NCBI RefSeq assembly: GCF_003600155.1
Contig: NZ_QWLD01000014.1
Location: forward strand, 62,001-126,000
Direction: 5' to 3'
Source of the DNA: Nesterenkonia muleiensis
GTDB lineage: Bacteria; Actinomycetota; Actinomycetes; Actinomycetales; Micrococcaceae
Length of the DNA: 64,000 nucleotides
The notes under the pieces were generated by a model. The model had not been told where the DNA came from. It worked only from the letters and a program-made list of their open reading frames with translations, and did no database searches. Made by a program: the position numbers and the translations under genes. This document shows positions 25,695 to 32,711 of the stretch, piece after piece (the first letter of the stretch is position 1; each line of letters opens with the position of its first letter).

Positions 25695-27509
25695 CTAGCT
25701 CCTTGCTGCAGCGACCAGTCGCTGGGTGTAGGCCTGGTGCGGGTCGGCGAAGAGCTGGTCGGTCAACCCGGTTTCGACGACCTGGCCCCTGTGCATGACC
25801 ATGGCCCGATCGGTCAGTGCGCGGACCACCGAGAAGTCATGACTGACCACGACGACGGCGATGTTCCGCTCCGCCAGCAGCTCACGCAGCAGATCCAGCA
25901 CTCCGGCGGCGACAGAGGCGTCCAGCCCGGTGGTGGGTTCATCCAACAGCAGCACTTTAGGATCGGTGGCCAGAGCCTTGGCGATCTGTACCCGCTGGCG
26001 CATACCTCCGGAGAACTGCCCTACGACATCGTCCATGCGGTCCAATGGCACCTCGACTCGCTCCAGCAGGGCCGCAGCACGGCTGCGGATCTCGTGATAC
26101 TTCCGCCAGCCGGCTGCGGTCAGCCGTTCGGCGATATTGCCGCCTGCGGAGATCCCCATGTCCAGGCCGTGTGACGGGTCCTGATAGACCACCGCGAGTG
26201 TGCCGATACGCAGCCTTCGCCGGGCCGAAAGATCCAGGTCGAACACGTTGCGTCGTCCGTCCTCGAGTCCGGCCAGCCGGACCTCTCCTGCACTGGCAGT
26301 CTCATCGCCGATGATGCAGCGCATCACCGTGGACTTCCCGGAACCGGATTCACCGATGATGCCCAGCGCCTCAGACGGTGCGACGTCGAAGCTGACGTCG
26401 GCGGCGGCCACCACCTCGCTGGAGCCCCAGCTTCCGGGATAGACCTTGGTCAGCCCGCTAACCTTGAGCGACCACTCCTGGCGGGTGCCGTCAGGTCCCA
26501 GTGCAGTCTGGGCTTGGGCGCCCCCCACAGTGAGCGCCTGCCGGTCGGGGTCGCTGACACCGATGGTCCGTAGGCTCTGTCTCCGGGCGGCGTCCGGGTA
26601 GTACTGTTGAGGCGCCAGGGCGGCGTGCTCTACAGCATCGACATCTCTGTGCCTGACCCGAGAACACCATTCAACGTCGCTGCACAGGAAGTTTCCGCCC
26701 TGGACGGGCACCAGATAGGTGTCCTCCGATCCGCAGAGTTCGCAACGACTTCCGGGGGTGTGCTCCACTTCGAAGGGAACGTCGTCGAAGACCACAGGTG
26801 CCACCGGAGTGTGTGGCGGAACCGCGTAGATCTTCTTGTCCCGGCCGTGGCAGAGAATAGTCAGGTGCTCACTGTGGTTCAGTCGCGGGATGTCCCAACG
26901 CGGAATCGGACTGGGTGCCATGAGGTAGCGGTGGTTGACCATCACCGGATAGCTGGCTCCAGTGGTGATCATGCCACCGACGGCGAGCTCCTCGTACATG
27001 GCGACCCAGATCCGGGAGTAATCGGCCTCAGCATGCATCCGCTGACATTCGAGCACGGACTTCTCCACTTTGCGCAGCGGCTCGGAGACAGGGACCTGCA
27101 GCACCAGGGTCTGTCCCACGCGCATACGGTCCTCGGGGATGCGGTGGCGGGACTGAACGATAGTGGCTTCTCGGGTGTCTCCAGTGCCCGCGCAGCCCAG
27201 GGCACCGCGGATGAGCCGGCGCAGATTGACGGCGTTGACGCCCTCCTCGTCTCCCTGGTCGATGACTTTGACCGTATCGTCCTCTCCCCCGACGGCGAGG
27301 GTCACCTGCAGCCCACCCGAGCCCCAGCCGCGGGCAACCGGCATTTCACGAGAGCCGAAAGGCACTTGGTGGCCAGGGATGGCGACAGCGGCGAGGCTGG
27401 CCCTGCGCACCTCGCGCTTGCCCTGTTCATCCATCACGGTGGGGCGCGGAGAATTCTGCCGAGCCCCGGCGTCGTGGTCGAGCTTGTCGAGTATTGCTGC
27501 GGTGCTCAT
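25695..27509 (-). CDS. phnJK: PhnJ-PhnK fusion: C-P lyase radical SAM subunit joined to ATPase
   Basis: One 604-codon frame encodes two C-P lyase components. Residues 1-300 are PhnJ, the radical SAM enzyme that breaks the C-P bond. They include VAIPGHQVPFGSREMP, where Gly46 corresponds to the radical glycine of E. coli PhnJ, and a four-cysteine cluster at Cys256, 259, 276 and 282 (CELC, then CSDVEWC). Residues 345-604 are PhnK, an ABC ATPase that docks on the core complex: Walker A GESGSGKST (386-394), signature FSGGMRQR, Walker B VLLLDEP. A linker of about 45 residues joins them. The frame overlaps phnI by ATGA and no internal stop is present. An internal start for separate PhnK cannot be excluded. 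Confidence 0.93.
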   Translation of the reverse strand: MSTAAILDKLDHDAGARQNSPRPTVMDEQGKREVRRASLAAVAIPGHQVPFGSREMPVARGWGSGGLQVTLAVGGEDDTVKVIDQGDEEGVNAVNLRRLIRGALGCAGTGDTREATIVQSRHRIPEDRMRVGQTLVLQVPVSEPLRKVEKSVLECQRMHAEADYSRIWVAMYEELAVGGMITTGASYPVMVNHRYLMAPSPIPRWDIPRLNHSEHLTILCHGRDKKIYAVPPHTPVAPVVFDDVPFEVEHTPGSRCELCGSEDTYLVPVQGGNFLCSDVEWCSRVRHRDVDAVEHAALAPQQYYPDAARRQSLRTIGVSDPDRQALTVGGAQAQTALGPDGTRQEWSLKVSGLTKVYPGSWGSSEVVAAADVSFDVAPSEALGIIGESGSGKSTVMRCIIGDETASAGEVRLAGLEDGRRNVFDLDLSARRRLRIGTLAVVYQDPSHGLDMGISAGGNIAERLTAAGWRKYHEIRSRAAALLERVEVPLDRMDDVVGQFSGGMRQRVQIAKALATDPKVLLLDEPTTGLDASVAAGVLDLLRELLAERNIAVVVVSHDFSVVRALTDRAMVMHRGQVVETGLTDQLFADPHQAYTQRLVAAARS

Positions 27510-28669
27510 TCGGCATAATCCTCTCGAGTGTCGTCCTCGGTGCTCACAGGGGGAACAGCGACGGCCTGGGCGGCTTCAGCGCGCTCCATCATCGACCGGA
27601 AGGTCACGTAGTGCGGCATCTTGAGATGTTCGAGGAATCCGTTGGCTGCCAATCCGTCCAAGGTGAGCATGATGGACTGCTCCATCTCATCACCCAGCGC
27701 CGTGCCGCGAATGCGGTGAGCCGCTGAGTCCAGGGCCGCCATCGAGATGGCTTTGCGCTCATTGTGGCCCAGCGCCAGCCCATAACCGGCGGTGAACTTC
27801 CCAGGGTCTTCACCACGGTCGTTGAGGTGGTCGATGGCCTCGCATTCGGTCATCCTGACCTGCCCAATGACCAGTGCTTCCCCGGTGTGCGGGTGCCGGA
27901 CAGACAGATCAACCTCACCGTGCCGAACTTCCCCGACGGTCACCGTCTCATCGGTGTAACCGTCTGGGCCGGTGATTGAGCGGTACCACATGCCCACCAG
28001 GGCACCGGTCTCGGCAAGCGCCATGGCTGAGAGCAGCGCTGAGCGGGAGGCCGGCAGCCGAACCGGCTGCAGAGCCAGGTCATAGGGCTCGGGATCCTCA
28101 AGACCCGAAGCGTCGACTCCCGACTCCGAGTGAGGGCTCAGCAGATTGTTCTCTGCCAGATACCGGGTGAAACGCTGAGGTGTGCGGTCCGGGTGCTCCG
28201 CTGAGGTCCGGGCCTCTGCGGAGGCCATCGCCGCCAGCAGTTCATCATTGGGCGGAAGCGGGTCAGGTTCACCGGATCTGCGCAACAGCCGGGGTGAATA
28301 GTCGACTGTGGAGCCCAGCAGCTGAGGACCGTCCGGACTGCGATGTGCCGAGCAGATGCGACGGTCCAGCACTATGGCGTCCGGCTCAATGGGCTCACTG
28401 AAAGCGAACCGTGTGAGTGTGGACCGGTGGGCGCGCAGCAGATGAACGGCCTCAGCACTGTCCCCGGCAGCCTGAAGGAACGCCACGGCTGCGGTCTCCT
28501 CGTCCCAGAGGCCAGCCTCCCCCATGACTCGGTCGACGGCCTCTGGTAATGCCCCGAGGACTGCTTCGACACTCAGCGTCCTCTGGTGGACGGTGCGTTG
28601 TTCTGCGCGAAGAGCCTCCGCTGCCACGATGGCCTCCGTTCCGCCACGGTTTCCTCCTGCGTAGCTCAT
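27506..28669 (-). CDS. phnI: C-P lyase core subunit PhnI
   Basis: PhnI is the core-complex nucleosidase that, with PhnG, PhnH and PhnL, couples methylphosphonate to the ribose of ATP. The 387-residue protein starts MSYAGGNRGGTEAIVAAEAL and contains the conserved RFTRYLAENNLL, then EPYDLALQPVRLPASRSALLSAMALAETGA, and late GYGLALGHNERKAISMAALD. The length is close to the usual 355-370. It overlaps phnH and phnJK by ATGA on both sides, so the whole run from phnG is probably translationally coupled. Confidence 0.94.
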   Translation of the reverse strand: MSYAGGNRGGTEAIVAAEALRAEQRTVHQRTLSVEAVLGALPEAVDRVMGEAGLWDEETAAVAFLQAAGDSAEAVHLLRAHRSTLTRFAFSEPIEPDAIVLDRRICSAHRSPDGPQLLGSTVDYSPRLLRRSGEPDPLPPNDELLAAMASAEARTSAEHPDRTPQRFTRYLAENNLLSPHSESGVDASGLEDPEPYDLALQPVRLPASRSALLSAMALAETGALVGMWYRSITGPDGYTDETVTVGEVRHGEVDLSVRHPHTGEALVIGQVRMTECEAIDHLNDRGEDPGKFTAGYGLALGHNERKAISMAALDSAAHRIRGTALGDEMEQSIMLTLDGLAANGFLEHLKMPHYVTFRSMMERAEAAQAVAVPPVSTEDDTREDYAE

Positions 28670-29349
28670 GAGCAGACCTCCAGCCCGGTGGTGCGCGGAA
28701 TAGCGATGAACCGCCCGTCGCCGTTGACCAGCAGTAGATCGATCCCCCGCGGGAAGTCCGCTATTGCCGCCTGACGTGCTATGAAGAATTCGGCACTGAC
28801 CCCTGAGAGGTGGATCTCCGCTGACCCGTCGATGCCTGGGCCTGTCATGCGCAACCCCACGGCCTGGTCGCTGTGACCACAGGTCAAGCCTCTGCCGATG
28901 CCTCGCACCTGCTGCACGAGCAGCGCGCCCAGATGTGGTTCCCGGGCCGTTCCACGGTGTAGCGACATCAGGTCCTCGGGTGCGATTTCGGTCAGTGCCA
29001 GGATGAGGCGGGCCAGATGGACGGAGACCACAGGCGCCCCGGTGACCACAGCCAGTTCGGTGACAGTCTTTCCGGCCTCATCGTCTGCGGCAGCCAGCGT
29101 GCTCATCAGATCTGCAAGGACCCACAGTGGCGCCGCAGCAGACGGGCGCTCTCCCAGCGCGAGGGTGTCAGGGAGACTCCCGATGTTTCCCGGCCTGGCG
29201 GTGGCTTGCAGAACAGCCCGGTAGATCCGCTGAGCCTGGGCGGGCGTTGCCGGGGACAGCGGAGCAGAGGGCCTCTGGCCCGGGGTGATGTCCTGCTGCT
29301 CCTTCTGGTGGCAGACCGCGGGGGCAGGGGCGAGAGTGCTCTGACTCAT
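28666..29349 (-). CDS. phnH: C-P lyase core subunit PhnH
   Basis: PhnH is a structural subunit of the PhnGHIJ core complex. The start at 29349 is chosen because its ATG overlaps the phnG stop by 4 bp, giving 227 residues, and a longer frame to 29403 runs into phnG. After a variable 40-residue N-terminus, the family region begins TPAQAQRIYRAVLQATARPG. It ends with FFIARQAAIADFPRGIDLLL and the typical IAIPRTTGLEV. Confidence 0.92.
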   Translation of the reverse strand: MSQSTLAPAPAVCHQKEQQDITPGQRPSAPLSPATPAQAQRIYRAVLQATARPGNIGSLPDTLALGERPSAAAPLWVLADLMSTLAAADDEAGKTVTELAVVTGAPVVSVHLARLILALTEIAPEDLMSLHRGTAREPHLGALLVQQVRGIGRGLTCGHSDQAVGLRMTGPGIDGSAEIHLSGVSAEFFIARQAAIADFPRGIDLLLVNGDGRFIAIPRTTGLEVCS

Positions 29350-29792
29350 GACCTCTCCAACACCTCTTCGAATTCGACGATGGTCGGGACAAGGCTGCGC
29401 CACTGCTGCGCGCGCTTCTGCTCCCGGGCTCTGAGGGTTTTGGCCGCCAGATCCTGGACCTGGCCTCTGTGCGGTCCGTTGCGGAAGTACTCTGCCTCGC
29501 AGACAGCGCTGGCCATTGCGGCATGCCTATCCGATCCCATACGCATCGACCATCCGCGCACGCCCGCGATCTCGACCTCCGCCTGGACGGTTTGGACATC
29601 GGCGAGAATGAACCGTTTCTGTGCCAGCGGCTCGCGAATCTGGGCGACGACGATGCCGGTCTCTGGTGGCTTGACCACGTGGACTACCACGCCATCTGAC
29701 TCTGCACCCGCCACAATCCGGTCGGCCACCTCAATGACGGCCTGCGACTCAGCCAGCGCGAGGCCTTCGGCGATGTTCTCTCCATGAGTCAT
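29346..29792 (-). CDS. phnG: C-P lyase core subunit PhnG
   Basis: PhnG is the small subunit of the C-P lyase core, working with PhnI in the first step of methylphosphonate activation. The 148-residue protein shows VKPPETGIVVAQIREPLAQKRF and the conserved VRGWSMRMGSDRHAAMASAV. It is the first structural gene of the lyase operon, with phnF 122 bp upstream. A PHO-box-like repeat and an inverted repeat lie in that gap. Confidence 0.93.
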   Translation of the reverse strand: MTHGENIAEGLALAESQAVIEVADRIVAGAESDGVVVHVVKPPETGIVVAQIREPLAQKRFILADVQTVQAEVEIAGVRGWSMRMGSDRHAAMASAVCEAEYFRNGPHRGQVQDLAAKTLRAREQKRAQQWRSLVPTIVEFEEVLERS

Positions 29793-29831
29793 GAGGCTAT
29801 GACACCCTTGTCCGATGACACCGCCGATAAG

Positions 29832-29853
29832 CAGTGGCGAACGGAGGGTGAAC
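29832..29853 (-). promoter_or_regulatory. PHO-box-like direct repeat upstream of phnG
   Basis: On the minus strand two adjacent 11-nt units read GTTCACCCTCC (29843-29853) and GTTCGCCACTG (29832-29842). They fit the known actinobacterial PhoP-box layout of 11-nt direct repeats starting GTTCACC. They lie 40-61 bp upstream of the phnG start. Confidence 0.55.
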
Positions 29854-29872
29854 GAACTCGTAAACTTCCCGT

Positions 29873-29898
29873 CACCTGTTGCGATAGCTCAACAAGTG
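29873..29898. promoter_or_regulatory. Inverted repeat, candidate PhnF operator
   Basis: CACCTGTTG (29873-29881) and CAACAAGTG (29890-29898) pair at 8 of 9 positions around 8 nt. It lies 80-106 bp upstream of phnG, just downstream of the phnF stop, as expected for a GntR-type operator. Confidence 0.45.
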
Positions 29899-29914
29899 GA
29901 GGCGCCGGGAAGGT

Positions 29915-30616
29915 TCACCATTCAACAGTGACCCGAATCGCATCCGGTCGCATCCAACTGCGGGAGAGAATCAACGGAGCGCTGGTGGTCGACTCTGCAC
30001 TGAGCGTCTCGACTGTCGAAACCGGGGCGGGTTTGGTCAGTTCGAGCAGCTGCTCGATCTCCACAGGCGGGAGCGCAGTAGAGACTCGGCAACGGCTGCG
30101 TACCGGGTGGTAGCCGGCCAGCCGGAGCGTCTCGTAGAGAGAGTCCACCGTGCGGAGCGCGGTTTCGGCCTCCGGAAGCACCTCGGTGCGGAACCAGACA
30201 TGTCCGCAAGTGGCGATGCGATTGTTGATCCAACTCCGCCGGGAGGTCATCATCAGCGGATCTTCAGGTGCACAGCCCAAGAGCGGGGCAATGTCCGCAG
30301 GCGCAGGAACTTCGACGACGTCGCGCAGGTCGAATCTGACCAGCCCGCCTGCCGCTGTGACGGTGGAGGTCAGCGACGGCGGCAGGTTCCCGGCGATCAC
30401 ATAGTCAAAAGGACGGTTGACAAAGGTGCCGGCTCCGCGGACCCGGCGGATGAGGTGTCTGTCCTCCAGCAGGGTGAGCGCCGTGCGGATGCGGGCACGG
30501 GTGACACCGAAGAAGGCCGCGAGCTGGTTCTCGCCGGGAATCCTGTCCCCGTCGGGCGCCTGCGCGTGCTCGGCGGCAAGCGCGGCGGCGATGTCGGCGA
30601 CAGTCGGATCAGCCAC
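29915..30616 (-). CDS. phnF: GntR-family transcriptional regulator PhnF
   Basis: This 233-residue regulator of the HutC/UTRA subgroup probably controls the phosphonate genes. The N-terminal winged helix reads GENQLAAFFGVTRARIRTALTLLE with the wing RRVRGAGTFV. The C-terminal UTRA ligand-binding domain ends in LILSRSWMRPDAIRVTVEW, as in other PhnF proteins that sense phosphonate intermediates. It begins only 6 bp after the tsaE stop, so it may be carried on the alr-tsaE transcript, while phnG appears to have its own promoter. Confidence 0.88.
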   Translation of the reverse strand: MADPTVADIAAALAAEHAQAPDGDRIPGENQLAAFFGVTRARIRTALTLLEDRHLIRRVRGAGTFVNRPFDYVIAGNLPPSLTSTVTAAGGLVRFDLRDVVEVPAPADIAPLLGCAPEDPLMMTSRRSWINNRIATCGHVWFRTEVLPEAETALRTVDSLYETLRLAGYHPVRSRCRVSTALPPVEIEQLLELTKPAPVSTVETLSAESTTSAPLILSRSWMRPDAIRVTVEW

Positions 30617-30622
30617 CAGGGT

Positions 30623-31396
30623 TCAACTCATCGTACCTGAGCGGGGTTCCGGCCAGCGCGGCCCGTATCCGCGCAGCACTGCCCGGCGCGGAGTGCCGTC
30701 GGTGTCCTGGTCAGTCTCACTGAAGTCGGTCTGGATTCCCGCAACCATACCTGCTGCCTCCGATTCAGGAGTGCCGGCGCTGTGAGGCTCGGAGCAAAAT
30801 GAGCGGGACCCGATTGAGCCGCGCGGAACGTCGCGCTCGCGCGGCACATCCTGAGGCGATTGAGTTTCGCCCGCTCCGCTGGCAGCCGGTTTCAGGGGGC
30901 GATGACCAGCGTCAGCTGGCCGAGAGGCGAGTACGCTTCCCTGGCCGCTGGGACCAATACTGCTCAGCTCCAGGTCCAGCCAGGAGCCGCCGCTGCCAAC
31001 CAGCGCATGCTCCACCAGCCCACGGCCCCATTCGACCACGGTGACAGATCCCGGCAGGGTGGCCAGCAGGTCCAGGGACTCCAGCCCTTGGGCATCGGTC
31101 CGGTAGGCGTCCACGTGGACCAGATCTGGCCCGTCAGCGACGGCGCGGTGGATCCGCGAGAGCACGAAGGTCGGCGAGCTGATCTGGCCCTCCACCCCCA
31201 GCGCCTCCCCCAGCGCCTGGACGAAGGTGGTCTTACCTGCCCCAAGGCCGCCGGTGAGCACAACAAGGTCCCAGCGGCGCAGATGCTCAGCCAGATCATG
31301 GGCGAACTCTGCGGTGGCCTCAAGGTCAGCCAGTGTGGTCTCCCGCTGCCAGCTCTCGCCGGGCAGAGGCGCACCGAGTGAGTCGGCAGCGCTCAC
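30623..31396 (-). CDS. tsaE: t6A biosynthesis ATPase TsaE, with internal insertion
   Basis: TsaE is the P-loop ATPase that resets the TsaB-TsaD complex in tRNA t6A37 synthesis. Walker A is TGGLGAGKTTFVQAL (about residues 48-62). The switch region SSPTFVLSRIH and the VEWGRGLVEHAL motif are intact. The protein is 257 residues, against about 155-180 usually. The usual actinobacterial end (AVLRGYGPRW) is still present near residue 249, so the excess is an insertion at about residues 145-235, not a tail. That insertion contains an antisense copy of the hairpin element. The start overlaps the alr stop by ATGA. Confidence 0.93.
   Translation of the reverse strand: MSAADSLGAPLPGESWQRETTLADLEATAEFAHDLAEHLRRWDLVVLTGGLGAGKTTFVQALGEALGVEGQISSPTFVLSRIHRAVADGPDLVHVDAYRTDAQGLESLDLLATLPGSVTVVEWGRGLVEHALVGSGGSWLDLELSSIGPSGQGSVLASRPADAGHRPLKPAASGAGETQSPQDVPRERDVPRGSIGSRSFCSEPHSAGTPESEAAGMVAGIQTDFSETDQDTDGTPRRAVLRGYGPRWPEPRSGTMS
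30809..30863 (+). repeat. 55-bp hairpin element, copy inside tsaE
   Basis: It starts CCCGATTGAG, has a CGCGC-TC-GCGCG stem (30832-30843), then CTGAG and a closing GATTGA. Similarity to the intergenic copy at 58039 continues for about 55 bp further, both ending in AGCG(A/T)CAGCTG at the same distance. Confidence 0.75.
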
Positions 31397-32622
31397 CGGT
31401 TCGGCTCCTGAACTGTGGCGTCGGCGAGCCTCCGGCTCACTTTCCGCATCGGGTCGGAGGTCACCGCGCCAGCCGGGGTCTCCGCCGAGTCCGGCCGGTC
31501 CGAGGCGGCGTTGATCACCACCCGCGGAACGCGGGTGCCGATACGGGTGATGATCTCGTAGTTGATGGTTCCGGCGGCGGCTCCCCAGTCGGCGGCCTCG
31601 ATGCCGGAGTCCCCGCCGAAGACGGTGACCTCATCACCGACCTGCACCTCCGTGTGCTCACCTAAGTCCACCACGAACTGATCCATCGCCACCCGGCCGG
31701 CGGAGTAGTAACGGCGTCCGCCGATGAGGACCGGGGCTCCCACAGCGATCCTGGGGATGCCGTCGGCGTATCCCAGCGGGATCAACCCCAGATGGGTGGG
31801 CGTCTCGACCCGGTGGGTGAGCCCGTAGCTGACGCCCTGGCCGGCGGGGACGTGTTTGACGTTGGCCACGGTGGTGCGCAACTCCATTGCGGGTTTGAGC
31901 CCCAGCTCGGCCGCAGTCCGGTCGGCGAAGGGGCTCTGCCCGTAGACCCCAACCCCGACCCGCACCATGTCGAAGTGCGCATCGGGCCGGGAAAGGGCCG
32001 CCGGGGTGTTGGCCATATGCCGCAGGTCAGGGACTACGCCGTGCTCCTCAGCGACGGCAAGGGCCTCCCGGAAGGCTGCCAGCTGCTCATCGGTCTCCCT
32101 ACGATCAGGCTCATCGGCCACCGCCATATGGGTGAAGACGCCTTCCACACTGATCAGCCCCTGGTTCTGGAGTTCGGCAGCACGGTGGACCACCTCTGGC
32201 CAGTGGCTCATGGTCGCGCCGTTGCGCCCCAGTCCGGTGTCGACTTTCAGGTGCACCCGGGCCGGTTCGTGGAGGGTGTTGGCGGCCTCCGCAATGTGTT
32301 CGAGCTCCCACCCGGAGGCTCCCAGGTCGATATGCGCCTCCAGCGCGGCGGCGAAGTCGGAGGTCCGGGTGTGCAGCCAGGCCAGCAGAGGTGCGTCAAT
32401 ACCGGCTGCGCGCAGTTCGAGGGCCTCGGCGATATGCGCAGCACCCAACCAGTCGGCGCCGCCGGCCAGAGCTGCGTGCGCGGCGGTGACCAGACCATGT
32501 CCGTAGCCGTCGGCCTTGACGGCGACCAGCACCTTGCTGGGGCGGACATAATTGGCGATGGTCCGCACGTTATGGGCGATCGCTGAGGCATCGATGATGG
32601 CTGCACGCTCCGGGAGATCCAT
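31393..32622 (-). CDS. alr: Alanine racemase
   Basis: Alanine racemase makes D-alanine for peptidoglycan, using pyridoxal phosphate. The 409-residue protein has the PLP lysine in VLVAVKADGYGHGL, the KVDTGLGRNG strand of the barrel, LIPLGYADGIPR, and the second catalytic tyrosine region in the C-terminal beta domain near VGVYGQSPF. Length and domain order are normal. It is followed by tsaE with a 4-bp overlap and preceded by nnrD, the order expected in Actinobacteria. Confidence 0.96.
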   Translation of the reverse strand: MDLPERAAIIDASAIAHNVRTIANYVRPSKVLVAVKADGYGHGLVTAAHAALAGGADWLGAAHIAEALELRAAGIDAPLLAWLHTRTSDFAAALEAHIDLGASGWELEHIAEAANTLHEPARVHLKVDTGLGRNGATMSHWPEVVHRAAELQNQGLISVEGVFTHMAVADEPDRRETDEQLAAFREALAVAEEHGVVPDLRHMANTPAALSRPDAHFDMVRVGVGVYGQSPFADRTAAELGLKPAMELRTTVANVKHVPAGQGVSYGLTHRVETPTHLGLIPLGYADGIPRIAVGAPVLIGGRRYYSAGRVAMDQFVVDLGEHTEVQVGDEVTVFGGDSGIEAADWGAAAGTINYEIITRIGTRVPRVVINAASDRPDSAETPAGAVTSDPMRKVSRRLADATVQEPNR

Positions 32623-32711
32623 AGGCTCCAGGTTACCGGTGACGGTTCTGCTGCAGATGTTTGCCCGCAGCTGTTGGCCTACAGGTGCTGATTCGGCGCA
32701 GTTCCATGCCT

